Source: Gallionellales bacterium RIFCSPLOWO2_02_FULL_57_47
GTDB lineage: Bacteria; Pseudomonadota; Gammaproteobacteria; Burkholderiales; Gallionellaceae
DNA: 42,297 bases
Assembly: GCA_001801175.1 (NCBI GenBank)
Contig: MGWZ01000097.1
Coordinates: forward strand, 3,982-46,278
Direction: 5' to 3'
Shown here: positions 9,755-20,615 of the stretch, one piece after another
Layout: every line of letters starts with the position of its first letter
Position numbering within the stretch: position 1 is the first letter of the stretch
Program-made: the position numbers and the translations under genes
The notes under the pieces: generated by a model
Seen by the model: the letters and a program-made list of their open reading frames with translations, nothing else
What the model was told of the DNA's origin: nothing
Databases searched by the model: none

Positions 9755-10079
9755 CGAAAACCTCTATCGGCAATTCATCAGTCAAAATCGCCACCTCAAG
9801 TTCAGTAATTTGCTGTTCCTGGTCGTGATGCCAATAACCTGTTCCGATGACGAGCATGGCAGCAACCAATCCGGCGAACACCCATTGGTAGGTCGGGATA
9901 TGAACCGGCACATGTGCCCAGCGACTTGCAGCAAGCGTGAGAACGGGCGCGCGCACGGCTTGCCTTTGCAGGGCATTCTGGCGCGCATTGCTCAATGCGG
10001 ATAAAGTGCCCGAATCCAGGTGACGGGTGCTTTGTGTCAGCAGTTTGGCGATCTTGTCAGGGGGCAGTTCGTCAGTCAT
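9747..10079 (-). CDS. DUF3619 single-pass membrane protein, possible anti-sigma factor
   Basis: A 110-residue protein starting MTDELPPDKIAKLLTQ, with one transmembrane segment (YQWVFAGLVAAMLVIGTGYW) near residues 68-87 and a short acidic C-terminus. The ATG at 10079 overlaps the TGA of the sigma gene (ATGA), which decides the start over the longer open frame reaching 10166. Its topology and position directly after an ECF sigma gene suggest it restrains that sigma factor. This is inference, as DUF3619 has no established role that I know of. Confidence 0.8.
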   Translation of the reverse strand: MTDELPPDKIAKLLTQSTRHLDSGTLSALSNARQNALQRQAVRAPVLTLAASRWAHVPVHIPTYQWVFAGLVAAMLVIGTGYWHHDQEQQITELEVAILTDELPIEVFVD

Positions 10080-10645
10080 GGCAGTTCTACTCCTTTTTCC
10101 TTGAGAGCCACGGCAAGAGCATGTGCCGCGCGCGAACAGTGAGTTTTTACACTTCCTTCGGAGCATCCCATTGTAATAGCGGTTTCGGTCGTATCCATAC
10201 CCTCCCAGTAACGCAACAGGAAGGCTTCGCGTTGACGTGCCGGAAGCTTGACCAGCGCTTGTTCGATTAACGCAATAACCTGATTTTGCCGCAGGGCATC
10301 ATCAGGCGTGGCGGGTGCGCTCTGATTTTCTTCGTCTCTGAGGCTATCGAGCGGGTCAAAGTCATCGCTTTCATTTTTGGGAGCCAATGAGGAAAACAAG
10401 GTCGTCCAGGCATTCCTGACTTTTTGCCTGCGGTAATGGTCGCGGATAGTGTTTTGCAGGATGCGCTGGAACAACAGCGGCAATTCGGCGGCTGGCTTGC
10501 CCCCATATTTTTCGGCGAGCTTGATCATCGCGTCCTGGACAATATCCAGCGCGGTATGCTCATCACGCACCGCATATAATGCATGCTTGTAAGCGCGACG
10601 CTCCACACTGCTGAGAAACTGTGCTAATTCGGCGGGGCTGGACAG
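10076..10645 (-). CDS. ECF-type RNA polymerase sigma factor, apparent CTG start
   Basis: A sigma-70 family extracytoplasmic-function sigma factor. Region 2 (RRAYKHALYAVRDEHTALDIVQDAMIKLAEKYG) and region 4 (ALVKLPARQREAFLLRYWEGMD...EGSVKTHCSRA) are clear, joined by an acidic linker. I place the start at CTG 10645, giving 189 residues. AAAAGGAG lies eight bases upstream of that codon, and the protein then starts SSPAELAQFLSSVERRA, where homologues begin. In-frame ATGs at 10699 and 10756 exist but lack a ribosome site and would add residues rich in repeat-like sequence. It heads the operon with DUF3619 and DUF3106. Its promoter region overlaps the divergent ilvB promoter. Confidence 0.85.
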   Translation of the reverse strand: MSSPAELAQFLSSVERRAYKHALYAVRDEHTALDIVQDAMIKLAEKYGGKPAAELPLLFQRILQNTIRDHYRRQKVRNAWTTLFSSLAPKNESDDFDPLDSLRDEENQSAPATPDDALRQNQVIALIEQALVKLPARQREAFLLRYWEGMDTTETAITMGCSEGSVKTHCSRAAHALAVALKEKGVELP

Positions 10646-10732
10646 TTTGCTTGCTCCTTTTCGAGGCGGAATAGTAGCAAATAGCCGCTCATGCCGCATG
10701 AAACAACGCAAATTTGCGGGAAAATGAGCGGC

Positions 10733-10766
10733 AAAGGTTGACCAAAGTGCCGCCAACCTTTATCTT
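10733..10766 (+). promoter_or_regulatory. Predicted ilvB promoter with overlapping inverted repeat
   Basis: TTGACC (10738-10743) and TATCTT (10761-10766) are separated by 17 bases, a good sigma70-type match 40 bases before the ilvB start. An 8-base inverted repeat, AAAGGTTG (10733-10740) and CAACCTTT (10754-10761), overlaps both hexamers and could be an operator. The region also lies inside the upstream reading frame of the sigma gene. Confidence 0.55.
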
Positions 10767-10805
10767 ACGCGATTCCTTAATTTGGCTTAATTCAGGGTGT
10801 TTGTG

Positions 10806-12514
10806 ATGGAGTTGACTGGTGCGGAGATAGTTATCCGCTGTTTGCAGGAAGAACAGGTAGAGCATGTGTTCGGCTATCCGGGAGGGGCAGTGCTGTTCAT
10901 TTATGACGCATTGTTTCAGCAGGACAAGGTCAAGCACATCCTGGTGCGCCATGAGCAGGCTGCGGTGCACGCCGCAGACGGTTACGCGCGTTCTTCCGAC
11001 AAGGTGGGCGTGGCTTTGGTTACCTCCGGTCCAGGGTTGACCAATGCCGTGACCGGCATTGCGACCGCTTACATGGATTCCATTCCGATGGTCATCATCA
11101 GCGGCCAGGTTCCGACCTATGCTATCGGTGAAGATGCTTTTCAGGAAGTCGATGCGGTGGGTATTACCCGTCCGTGCGTGAAGCACAATTTTCTGGTCAA
11201 GGACGTGAAGGATATCGCCGCGACCATCAAGAAAGCGTTTTACCTTGCCAGGTCTGGCCGTCCCGGCCCGGTGCTGGTGGACATTCCCAAGGATGTATCC
11301 AATCACAAAACCCGCTTTGAATACCCGGACAGCGTGAATATCCGCTCCTATCACCCGCAGGGTAAAGGGGATAGCGGGCAGATCAGGCTTGCCGCGCAGA
11401 TGTTGCTGGAAGCCAGGCGGCCGATGATCTACAGCGGCGGCGGCGTGGTGTTGTCCGGCGCATCCGGGCAGTTGATCGACCTGGTTCGTTTGCTGGACTT
11501 CCCCTGCACCAATACGCTGATGGGCCTGGGCGGTTTCCCGGCCAGCGACAAGCGCTTTGTCGGTATGCTCGGTATGCACGGCACTTATGAAGCCAACATG
11601 GCGATGCAGCATTGCGATGTGCTGCTGGCGGTCGGCGCACGCTTTGATGACCGCGTGATCGGCAACGTCGAACATTTTGCCGAAGTGCCGCGCAAAATTA
11701 TCCATATAGACATTGATCCCTCTTCGATAGCCAAGCGCGTCAAGGTGGATGTGCCCATCGTCGGTGAATTGAAACTGGTGCTGGACGAGCTGCTGAGCGT
11801 GTTGCGCAGTAACAAGCAGGCGCCCAACGCATCGGATATGGCTGCATGGTGGAAGCAAGTGGACGAGTGGCGCGGCATAGGTGGCGGGATGCGCTACAAG
11901 AATTCTTCCGAAATCATCAAGCCGCAATTCGTCATTGAGAAGCTGCATGAAATTACCGGAGGCGATGCTTTCATCACTTCCGACGTTGGCCAGCACCAGA
12001 TGTGGGCTGCGCAGTACTACAAGTTTGAAAAACCGCGCCGCTGGATCAACTCTGGCGGCCTGGGCACGATGGGTTTTGGCTTGCCGGCAGCGATGGGCGT
12101 GCAAATGGTAAACCCCGGTGCAATGGTTGCCTGCGTGACGGGCGAAGGCAGCATCCAGATGAATATTCAGGAACTGTCCACCTGCAAGCAATTCCACCTG
12201 CCGATCAAGATTATCTTGCTCAACAACGGCTATCTTGGCATGGTGAGGCAGTGGCAGGAGTTTTTCCATGGCAACCGTTATTCGGAGACTTATTTGAACG
12301 CGCTGCCGGATTTTGTCAGGCTGGCTGAGGCATATGGGCATGTCGGGATGCGCATCGAAAAGCCTGCGGATGTTGAAACGGCGTTGAAAGAGGCTTTTGC
12401 GCGCAAGGATGATCTGGTGTTTCTGGATTTCAAAACCGATCCGACGGAAAACGTGTTTCCCATGGTCCCCGGCGGCAGAGGTTTGTCGGAGATAATTCTG
12501 GCGGAGGAATTGTA

Positions 12515-12515
<1 letters not shown>
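10806..12515 (+). CDS. ilvB: Acetolactate synthase large subunit
   Basis: The catalytic subunit (569 residues) of acetohydroxyacid synthase, the first common step of valine, leucine and isoleucine synthesis, using thiamine diphosphate, Mg and FAD. The cofactor-activating Glu in RHEQAAVHAADGYAR, the GYPGGAVL segment and the thiamine-diphosphate motif beginning GEGSIQMN are visible. I chose ATG 10806 because AGGG lies 8 bases upstream and homologues begin MELTGAEIV; a GTG at 10797 is the alternative. The regulatory subunit gene ilvH follows with its ATG overlapping the stop (TAATG). I saw no leader peptide or attenuator. The symbol ilvB or ilvI cannot be decided from sequence. Confidence 0.97.
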
Positions 12516-14114
<1,599 letters not shown>

Positions 14115-14203
14115 GATCGAGGAGCGAGGAGCGGGGATTGAGCAAAACCCGCTGCCCTGCTTCTCACTCAATCCTCAATCCACGATCCTTAATCCTCAAT
14201 CCT
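14115..14203. repeat. GAGGATTGAGG-type imperfect palindrome between ilvC and psd
   Basis: The left part is GATCGAGGAGCGAGGAGCGGGGATTGAG and the right part contains repeated CTCAATCC/CACGATCC units, forming an imperfect inverted repeat. A relative in the opposite orientation is found at 21723-21810. It occupies the whole gap and ends against the psd start codon, so the psd ribosome site region is repeat sequence. Confidence 0.75.
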
Positions 14204-14848
14204 ATGAATCAATATCCCCACCCCATCATCGCCCGCGAAGGCTGGCCATTCCTGATCGGCTCCATTGCCATTGCGCTGCTGTTATCCGCTCTTGCCGGCG
14301 GCATCATTGAACTGCTGTCCTGGATTGTCGTGCTGTTCGTGCTGCAATTTTTTCGCGACCCGGCGCGCGTGATTCCGCAGGATGCCGGCGCGGTGCTGTC
14401 ACCCGCCGACGGGCGCATCGTCGCGGTGGAACGCACCAATGACCCTTACGTGCAGCGCGAGGCGATCAAGGTCAGCGTGTTCATGAACGTGTTCAACGTG
14501 CATTCCAACCGCAGCCCGGTGGACGGCACGGTGCAGCAAGTCTGGTATTTCCCCGGCAAGTTCGTGAATGCCGATCTCGACAAAGCCTCCACGGAAAACG
14601 AGCGCAATGCGGTTTGGCTGAAAACAGCCAACGGTACGGACATTACCTCGGTGCAGGTGGCCGGGCTGATCGCGCGGCGCATTCTGTGTTATGTCAAAGC
14701 CGGTGATGTGCTTGCTCGCGGCCAACGCTATGGCTTTATTCGCTTCGGTTCACGTGTGGATGTGTACCTGCCATTGGATGCGAATGTGAAGGTGAGCATC
14801 GGTGACAAGGTATCGGCGACCACGACTATCTTGGCAATACTGCCTTAA
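14204..14848 (+). CDS. psd: Phosphatidylserine decarboxylase proenzyme
   Basis: A 214-residue short-form phosphatidylserine decarboxylase that makes phosphatidylethanolamine. It is a pyruvoyl enzyme made by self-cleavage, and the expected Gly-Ser pair lies at 182-183 in [11 protein letters not shown]. Two hydrophobic segments ([34 protein letters not shown]) anchor the N-terminus, and the core motifs LSPADGRIV and [16 protein letters not shown] are intact. ATG 14204 gives the normal family N-terminus; a frame starting at 14138 would run through the repeat. No good Shine-Dalgarno is visible. psd next to pssA and ilvC is a common betaproteobacterial arrangement. Confidence 0.95.
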   Translation: MNQYPHPIIAREGWPFLIGSIAIALLLSALAGGIIELLSWIVVLFVLQFFRDPARVIPQDAGAVLSPADGRIVAVERTNDPYVQREAIKVSVFMNVFNVHSNRSPVDGTVQQVWYFPGKFVNADLDKASTENERNAVWLKTANGTDITSVQVAGLIARRILCYVKAGDVLARGQRYGFIRFGSRVDVYLPLDANVKVSIGDKVSATTTILAILP

Positions 14849-15066
14849 AGCTGATAGCCTAACGGACATGGCAATTAGCCACCCATTGAAAATGAAACTT
14901 ACCATGCCCGTTCCCTCACCTCAATCCTCTGGTGTAACTCCTAGCCATTCGACTAGTCTGGCAAAATACGCCAGCCAAGTCGCTGGTTATCCCGCAAGCG
15001 GGGAGAGCGAAGCGAGGGGTGCGCAGCAAGGCAAACGAATCGCTACGCGAATTTCACGTTGACCGT

Positions 15067-15813
15067 ATGGACGAATTCAATACCCGCAAGCCGATGAATC
15101 TGCGCAAGCGCGGAATTTACCTGCTGCCCAACCTGTTTACCACCGGCGCGCTGTTTGCGGGCTTCTACGCCATTGTGCAGGCGATGAACAACAGGTTTGA
15201 ATTTGCCGCGGTGGCGATATTTATTGCCATGGTGCTGGATGGGCTGGACGGGCGAGTGGCGCGCCTGACGCACACACAAAGCGAATTCGGCGCCGAATAT
15301 GACAGTCTTTCCGACATGGTTTCATTTGGCGTCGCCCCTTCTCTGGTGGTTTACGAATGGGCATTCAGAGGGCTGGGCAAGTGGGGCTGGTTTGCGGCGT
15401 TTATTTACTGCGCGGCCACCGCGCTGCGTCTGGCGCGCTTCAACACCAATATCGACGTGGTCGACAAACATTATTTTCAGGGCTTGCCCAGCCCGGCCGC
15501 CGCTGCCCTGGTTGCAGGATTCGTCTGGGTGATGCTGGACCATGGTTTCAAGGGCGAAGAAGTAAGATGGTATGCAGCGGCACTGACCGTGTTTGCCGGA
15601 TTGAGCATGGTCAGCAACCTGCCGTTCTACAGCTTCAAGGATATCAACATGCGCAAGAGCGTGCCATTTGTGGTGATCTTCATGATCGCGCTGTTCTTCA
15701 TCCTGATTTCCAGCTATCCGCCCGGCGTGCTGTTTGGCCTATTTCTGTGTTATGCCTTGTCAGGTTATGTGCTGTGGATATTGCGGCGGCGCAAAAAACA
15801 ACAGCAAGCGTAG
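15067..15813 (+). CDS. pssA: CDP-diacylglycerol--serine O-phosphatidyltransferase
   Basis: A 248-residue integral membrane phosphatidylserine synthase that makes the substrate of Psd from CDP-diacylglycerol and serine. The CDP-alcohol phosphotransferase signature is complete in DGRVARLTHTQSEFGAEYDSLSD (DGxxAR, then GxxxD and xxxD). There are six or more hydrophobic helices. The start at 15067 is chosen because homologues begin just before RKRGIYLLPNLFTTGALFAGF. The gap of 218 bases after psd has no gene and contains a degenerate repeat (about 14992-15025, CCCGCAAGCGGGGAGAGCGA). The TAG stop is part of the repeat at 15811. Confidence 0.95.
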   Translation: MDEFNTRKPMNLRKRGIYLLPNLFTTGALFAGFYAIVQAMNNRFEFAAVAIFIAMVLDGLDGRVARLTHTQSEFGAEYDSLSDMVSFGVAPSLVVYEWAFRGLGKWGWFAAFIYCAATALRLARFNTNIDVVDKHYFQGLPSPAAAALVAGFVWVMLDHGFKGEEVRWYAAALTVFAGLSMVSNLPFYSFKDINMRKSVPFVVIFMIALFFILISSYPPGVLFGLFLCYALSGYVLWILRRRKKQQQA

Positions 15814-15867
15814 GGCGGGCCACACCCGCCATTCCAACTGGTGAAGCGGCGGGTGTGACCCGCCCTG
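15811..15867. repeat. Inverted repeat at the pssA stop codon
   Basis: TAGGGCGGGCCACACCCGCC (15811-15830) and its inverted partner GGCGGGTGTGACCCGCCCT (15848-15866) enclose a short loop. The first triplet is the pssA stop. The right arm matches the window start (4-23) exactly over 20 bases. Confidence 0.8.
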
Positions 15868-15953
15868 CGCTGCCATACCCCCACAAAGTTGAAGCAAGCG
15901 CGCTAACCGTGTATCGGTAGTGCAGGTTTAAGCTATTTTCACCGGAGTTCAGC

Positions 15954-17489
15954 ATGACAGATAAATTGATAATTTTTGACACCACCTTGCGCGATGGCGA
16001 GCAGAGTCCGGGTGCGGCGATGACCAGGGAAATGAAGATCCGCATCGCCCGCCAACTGGAAAAGCTGGGCGTGGATGTCATCGAGGCGGGTTTCGCCGCC
16101 GCCAGTCAGGGTGATTTCGAAGCCGTGCGTGCGGTGGCGGAAATCGTTAAAGATTCCGCCGTTTGCTCACTGGCGCGCGCCAGCGAGAAGGACGTGCGCC
16201 GCGCCGGCGAGGCGATACAGCCGGCCAGGTCGGGCCGCATCCACACCTTCATTGCCACCAGTGCGATACACATGCAGCACAAGTTGCGCATGTCTCCCGA
16301 TCAGGTGGTGGAGCGTGCGGTGAGCGCGGTGAAGTGGGCGCTGGAGTATACCGACGACGTGGAATTTTCCGCCGAAGATGCAGTCCGTTCGGACATGGAT
16401 TTTCTGGTGCGGGTGTTTGATGCGGTGATCCAGGCAGGAGCCAGAACGCTGAATGTGCCGGATACGGTGGGTTATTCGATTCCTGCCGCGTGGGGTGAGC
16501 GCATCAAACAATTGATAGCGCGCGTGCCGAATTCAGACAAGGTGATCTGGTCCACACACTGCCACAACGATCTTGGCCTGGCAGTGGCTAATTCGTTGTC
16601 TGCGGTGATGAATGGCGCGCGCCAGGTTGAATGCACCATCAATGGCCTCGGCGAACGCGCCGGCAATGCCTCGCTGGAAGAAATCGTGATGGCGGTGAAA
16701 ACCCGCCGCGATATATTCAATCTGGATACGCGCATCGACACCACGCAGATCGTGCCCACCTCCAAGCTGGTTTCCAGCATCACCGGCTATCCGGTGCAGC
16801 CGAACAAGGCGATCGTCGGCGCGAACGCGTTTGCGCACGAATCCGGCATTCATCAGGACGGTGTGCTCAAGCATCGCGAGACCTACGAGATCATGCGCGC
16901 CGAGGATGTGGGCTGGAATGCCAACAAGCTGACCCTGGGCAAACTCTCCGGGCGCAATGCATTGCGCCAGCGTTTCGCGGCGTTGAACATCGAGTTCGCA
17001 TCCGAAGATATTTTCAACGCAGCCTTCCAGCGTTTCAAGGAGCTGGCGGATCGCAAGAGCGAAATTTTCGATGAAGACCTGCAGGCGCTGGTCAGCGAAG
17101 AGGCGGTGGCGCATGTCAGCGAACATTACCGTCTGGTGTCCATGCGCGCGCATTCGGAGACCGGCATCCTGCCGGCGGCCAGGGTGGTAATGGCTATAGA
17201 CGGCGCGGAACATCAGGCGGACGCACAGGGCGGCGGGCCGGTGGACGCGACCTTCAAGGCGATAGAGCTAATCGTGCATAGCGGCACCGAGTTGCAGCTG
17301 TATTCGGTGAACAACATCACCAGCGGCACCGATGCACAGGGCGAAGTGACCGTGCGCCTGTCCAAAGGCGGGCGCATCGTGAACGGGCAGGGCGCGGATA
17401 CCGACATTGTGGTTGCTTCTGCCAAGGCATATTTGAACGCGCTCAATAAATTGCACAGCAAGCTGGAGCGCGCCCACCCGCAGGTGTGA
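15954..17489 (+). CDS. leuA: 2-isopropylmalate synthase
   Basis: A 511-residue enzyme committing ketoisovalerate and acetyl-CoA to leucine synthesis. The N-terminal TIM barrel starts [19 protein letters not shown], and the metal-binding [12 protein letters not shown] and the [11 protein letters not shown] segments are intact. The C-terminal LeuA dimer domain, which gives leucine feedback control, runs from about residue 390. It closes the ilvBHC-psd-pssA-leuA cluster and has its own 140-base upstream gap. Confidence 0.97.
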   Translation: MTDKLIIFDTTLRDGEQSPGAAMTREMKIRIARQLEKLGVDVIEAGFAAASQGDFEAVRAVAEIVKDSAVCSLARASEKDVRRAGEAIQPARSGRIHTFIATSAIHMQHKLRMSPDQVVERAVSAVKWALEYTDDVEFSAEDAVRSDMDFLVRVFDAVIQAGARTLNVPDTVGYSIPAAWGERIKQLIARVPNSDKVIWSTHCHNDLGLAVANSLSAVMNGARQVECTINGLGERAGNASLEEIVMAVKTRRDIFNLDTRIDTTQIVPTSKLVSSITGYPVQPNKAIVGANAFAHESGIHQDGVLKHRETYEIMRAEDVGWNANKLTLGKLSGRNALRQRFAALNIEFASEDIFNAAFQRFKELADRKSEIFDEDLQALVSEEAVAHVSEHYRLVSMRAHSETGILPAARVVMAIDGAEHQADAQGGGPVDATFKAIELIVHSGTELQLYSVNNITSGTDAQGEVTVRLSKGGRIVNGQGADTDIVVASAKAYLNALNKLHSKLERAHPQV

Positions 17490-17500
17490 CTTCGATGCAT

Positions 17501-17556
17501 ACCGCCTGTCGGATACCCAGCGTAGATGGGTGTACCGTTCGTGTCCGACAGGCGGT
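17501..17556. repeat. Inverted repeat after leuA
   Basis: ACCGCCTGTCGGATAC (17501-17516) pairs with GTGTCCGACAGGCGGT (17541-17556) with one mismatch, and an inner ACCCA/TGGGT pair nests inside. It could act as a leuA terminator hairpin, but no T-run follows. Confidence 0.7.
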
Positions 17557-17648
17557 TGGCCACTGCGGCAAAAATTGCGCTAAGCTGGTTCCAGTACCGC
17601 TATAGGTACGAAGTAGATTTACTGCAAACCACAGAAAGGATGTCTGTC

Positions 17649-18362
17649 ATGAAGAAGAAATTAGCATTGTTATGTGTTCTTGGCTGCTTTACTCAACCGG
17701 TTTGGGCGGCCAGCATCAATACTTTACAGTTGCTGACGCAGTCGGAATTCAAGCTGTTCTCCGAAGATCTGGGTGCAGCGTTGAGCTACAAAGCCGCCAC
17801 GCCGGCAGAGCCATTAGGCATCACCGGTTTTGAGTTGGGTGTCGGAGCAACCTCGACCGAGATGAAAAACCCGCAGCTCTGGACCAAAGCGACTGGCAGC
17901 GAGCTGAAGACCATGATCTTGCCGAAGTTGTATATCTACAAAGGGCTGCCATTTGACATTGATGTGGCGGCTTTCTACTCTCGCGTACCAACCACCAATA
18001 TCAAACTGACCGGACTGGAATTGCGCTACGCGATACTCGAAGGCGGTGTGGCTTCTCCCGCAGTTGCCGTTCGCGGTGCGATGACCAAATTGAGCGGAGT
18101 GGAACAACTCTCATTGGGTACCAAGAATCTGGATGTTTCCATTTCCAAGGGCTTCGCCATTTTTACCCCATACGCAGGAGCCGGTAGCGTCTGGGTGGAG
18201 AGCACTCCAAACGGAGTGGCATCACTGGCGAAGGAAACGTTCCGCCAAAGCAAGATTTTTGCGGGCGCCAATGTCAACATGGGATTCAGCAACTTTGTCC
18301 TTGAATATGACAAAACCGGTTCATCCGCCTCCTACAGCGCGAAACTGGGATTCCGTTTCTAG
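17649..18362 (+). CDS. Secreted small outer-membrane beta-barrel protein, unknown function
   Basis: A 237-residue protein with a clear signal peptide (MKKKLALLCVLGCFTQPVWAA) and alternating beta strands ending in AKLGFRF, with the terminal Phe typical of outer-membrane barrels. I recognise no named family. ATG 17649 is chosen because AAAGGA lies eight bases upstream and a normal signal peptide follows; an ATG at 17640 is too close to it. The start lies 159 bases after leuA, so it is probably a separate unit. The TAG stop is the left edge of a MITE-like element, so the native terminator (18523) has been pushed about 140 bases downstream. Confidence 0.8.
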   Translation: MKKKLALLCVLGCFTQPVWAASINTLQLLTQSEFKLFSEDLGAALSYKAATPAEPLGITGFELGVGATSTEMKNPQLWTKATGSELKTMILPKLYIYKGLPFDIDVAAFYSRVPTTNIKLTGLELRYAILEGGVASPAVAVRGAMTKLSGVEQLSLGTKNLDVSISKGFAIFTPYAGAGSVWVESTPNGVASLAKETFRQSKIFAGANVNMGFSNFVLEYDKTGSSASYSAKLGFRF

Positions 18363-18497
18363 GGAAACGCTGATTAAGTTCGTCATCGCGAGCCCTGCAA
18401 GGGCGTGGCGATCCAGAACGCTCTGATGTTACTGATAATCTGGATTGCTTCGCTGCGCTCGCAATGACAACGGCGGGCTTATTCAGCGCTTCCCTAG
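18359..18497. mobile_element. MITE-like element, copy 1 (139 bp)
   Basis: The ends are CTAGGGAAACGCTGATTAAG and CTTATTCAGCGCTTCCCTAG, imperfect terminal inverted repeats. Inside are the arms TTCGTCATCGCGAG... and CTCGCAATGACAA and an inner GATCCAGA/TCTGGATT pair, so the whole unit is palindromic. Copy 2 is at 38659-38796. CTAG at both ends may be a target duplication or the element edge. It has no coding capacity, so it would need a transposase from elsewhere. Confidence 0.75.
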
Positions 18498-18522
18498 CGG
18501 ATACCTGTTGTAAAATACGTTC

Positions 18523-18552
18523 ATTGGGCAGCCATCATGGCTGCCCAATTTT
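18523..18552 (+). terminator. Rho-independent terminator
   Basis: A perfect 12-base stem (ATTGGGCAGCCA and TGGCTGCCCAAT) with a three-base loop is followed by TTT. It probably once closed the beta-barrel gene transcript and is now separated from it by the MITE-like element. Confidence 0.7.
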
Positions 18553-18748
18553 CATGTGGAGTACTTTATTTCTGCGAGCATCGCTTCTTCCTGTCGCGCA
18601 CATACTTCAGTTTGCGTGGCTGAGTAATGTTCTATACAGACCCGGTGGATATTTCTGATGTTGAGGGGTCGAGCCATGCCGGCTGCAGTGCAGCACGGGA
18701 ATTTCTTTGTCGGTTATCATGTGCGCGTTATGGGGAATCGAAGCAACC
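18553..18748. other. Gap before the YihY gene, no gene recognised
   Basis: Together with the MITE and terminator this makes a 386-base gene-free stretch. The rest shows no convincing reading frame; a short frame from about 18629 to 18751 has no start or recognisable sequence. It presumably carries the promoter of the YihY gene, but no strong hexamer pair stands out. Confidence 0.4.
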
Positions 18749-19960
18749 ATGAAAAAAAATTGGCTGGATTTTTTTAATTTTATTCGCTTCATTGCGACGC
18801 GGTTCAATCAGGACCGCTGTGTCCAGATTGCCGCAAGCCTGACTTTTACAACCCTGCTGTCACTGGTTCCTTTGGTTACCATTGCGCTGGCGATGTTTAC
18901 GGCATTCCCGGGATTCGAGAGTTTTTCTGCCCAGGTCAAGGGTTACCTGCTCAGTAACCTGATGCCGGACATGGCGGGAAAAATTATCACGCAATACACG
19001 CAGCAGTTCACCGACAGCGCGACACGCCTCACTGCAGTGGGTATTGCGTTTCTGGCGGTTACCGCGATGACGATGATGCTGACCATAGAGCATGCCTTCA
19101 ATGTCATCTGGAGAGTGGCTCGTCCCCGCCCTTTGCTCAAACGGTTGGTTGTTTACTGGGCGGTGCTGACACTTGCACCGTTGCTCATCGGTGCAAGTCT
19201 GTCATTGACATCGTGGCTGGTCGGACTTTCCATGGGCTACGCCAAGCATATTCCTGTATTTGGCGTGGGTGCGTTGAAGGTGCTGCCCGTGTTGTTTACC
19301 ACGCTGGCGTTCGCCATGCTGTTTCGGCTCGTGCCGAACCGCTATGTGCCGCGTTCACACGCATTAATCGGGGCGCTTGTGGCCGCAATCGCCTTCGAGT
19401 TCATGAACCGTGTTTTCGGCTATTACGTCAGCCACTTTCCAACCTACAAATTGGTATACGGCGCGTTTGCCAGCGTGCCGATCTTCCTGATGTGGATCTA
19501 TCTGTCCTGGCTGTCTATCCTGTCTGGCGCCATCATCGCAGCCTCACTTTCCTATTGGCGCACCCCTGCCGCACTGCACCTGATGCCTGCCGCCCAATTG
19601 CTGGATGCTTTGCGCGTGCTGCAAATCATGGCAAACGGTTTTCAGCAGGGCAAGGTAAGCGCATTCGCGGAAATGTCCGAATCACTGCATCTGGGCTATG
19701 ACGCGCTGGAGAAAATCCTCGAGAAACTGGCAAGCGCCAACATGGTGCGCAAAGCGGAAGGCCAAGGCTGGCTGCTGATGCGTGACGTGGGCCAGATCCG
19801 CGCCACCGAATTATTGCACTTGTTTGTTCTGGATCGCGGCACATTATCTGCCGGGCAGAATGACGGACCATTGCACCAATGGTTTGCGGCCAGTGTAGAA
19901 CAGCTTGAGCAAAGCTCCAGCCTGACTTTGCGGGAACTCTTTGCTCGCAGCCCTGCCTGA
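18749..19960 (+). CDS. YihY/BrkB family inner-membrane protein
   Basis: A 403-residue protein. The first 280 residues form the six-helix YihY/BrkB domain (AASLTFTTLLSLVPLVTIALAMFTAFPGF, then the YKLVYGAFASVPIFLMWIYLSWL segment). About 120 cytoplasmic residues follow that look like a winged-helix segment (LHLGYDALEKILEKLASANMVRKAEGQGWLL). The family was once misannotated as ribonuclease BN; its true role is unknown. Start ATG 18749 gives the family N-terminus; the upstream frame (to 18707) is less likely. A UPF0114 membrane protein and a TlpA-like thioredoxin follow on the same strand. Confidence 0.9.
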   Translation: MKKNWLDFFNFIRFIATRFNQDRCVQIAASLTFTTLLSLVPLVTIALAMFTAFPGFESFSAQVKGYLLSNLMPDMAGKIITQYTQQFTDSATRLTAVGIAFLAVTAMTMMLTIEHAFNVIWRVARPRPLLKRLVVYWAVLTLAPLLIGASLSLTSWLVGLSMGYAKHIPVFGVGALKVLPVLFTTLAFAMLFRLVPNRYVPRSHALIGALVAAIAFEFMNRVFGYYVSHFPTYKLVYGAFASVPIFLMWIYLSWLSILSGAIIAASLSYWRTPAALHLMPAAQLLDALRVLQIMANGFQQGKVSAFAEMSESLHLGYDALEKILEKLASANMVRKAEGQGWLLMRDVGQIRATELLHLFVLDRGTLSAGQNDGPLHQWFAASVEQLEQSSSLTLRELFARSPA

Positions 19961-20024
19961 AAGCTTGCCTTGAGGTAACCATTTGCGCTTTAATGCGCGT
20001 CGATTTTTTTGCCGGGAGCTTGGA

Positions 20025-20609
20025 ATGGGATTTTTAGAGAAATTGTTCGAGGGTGTGTTGTGGAACAGCCGCTTCATGGTGCTGACCGCCGTGATAGGCA
20101 GTCTGCTGGCGGGTGTCGCGATTTTTTATATGGCTACCGTGGATGTGGTGTATCTGTTTGAGCATGCCATGCATTATGCCGATGCGAGTTTAAACGCCGA
20201 GACACGCAAGGCATTGCACGACAGCACGGTATCTCACATTGTCGAAGTGGTGGACGGTTATCTGCTGGCCACGGTGATGCTGATTTTTTCGCTGGGCCTG
20301 TACGAGCTGTTCATCAGCGACATTGACCAGGCGCATGGCAGCAAGTCATCCAGCAAGATACTGGTGATCAATAATCTGGACGACCTCAAGTCCCGTCTGG
20401 CCAAGGTGATTCTGATGATCATGATTGTCACGCTGTTTGAAGAGGCGTTGAACATGCACTTGAACACGCCGCTGGATTTGGTCTATCTTGGGGCAAGTAT
20501 CGCGCTTATTGCACTGGCACTGTATTTGACCCATGCTTCCGAGCACGGTGTTGCCGGCGCGGCTGTTGCTGCAGATGGGGAGGCAGCACCTGAAAAGCAT
20601 GGACACTGA
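20025..20609 (+). CDS. UPF0114 (YqhA-like) membrane protein
   Basis: A 194-residue protein with about four hydrophobic helices and the family segments FLEKLFEGVLWNSRFMVLTAVIGSLLAG and SLGLYELFISDID...LVINNLDDLKSRLAKVI. The function of UPF0114 is unknown. The ATG at 20025 has GGGAG upstream. A short hydrophilic tail ends APEKHGH. The next gene starts 6 bases after the stop, so they are cotranscribed. Confidence 0.88.
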   Translation: MGFLEKLFEGVLWNSRFMVLTAVIGSLLAGVAIFYMATVDVVYLFEHAMHYADASLNAETRKALHDSTVSHIVEVVDGYLLATVMLIFSLGLYELFISDIDQAHGSKSSSKILVINNLDDLKSRLAKVILMIMIVTLFEEALNMHLNTPLDLVYLGASIALIALALYLTHASEHGVAGAAVAADGEAAPEKHGH

Positions 20610-20615
20610 TCCCGG

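Noticed and set aside
10689..12341. 550-codon minus-strand open frame opposite ilvB
   Set aside because: ilvB is a clear full-length enzyme; the antisense frame has no ribosome site or recognisable domain.
18629..18751. Short open frame before the YihY gene
   Set aside because: It has no start codon with a ribosome site and no recognisable sequence, and it runs over the YihY start.
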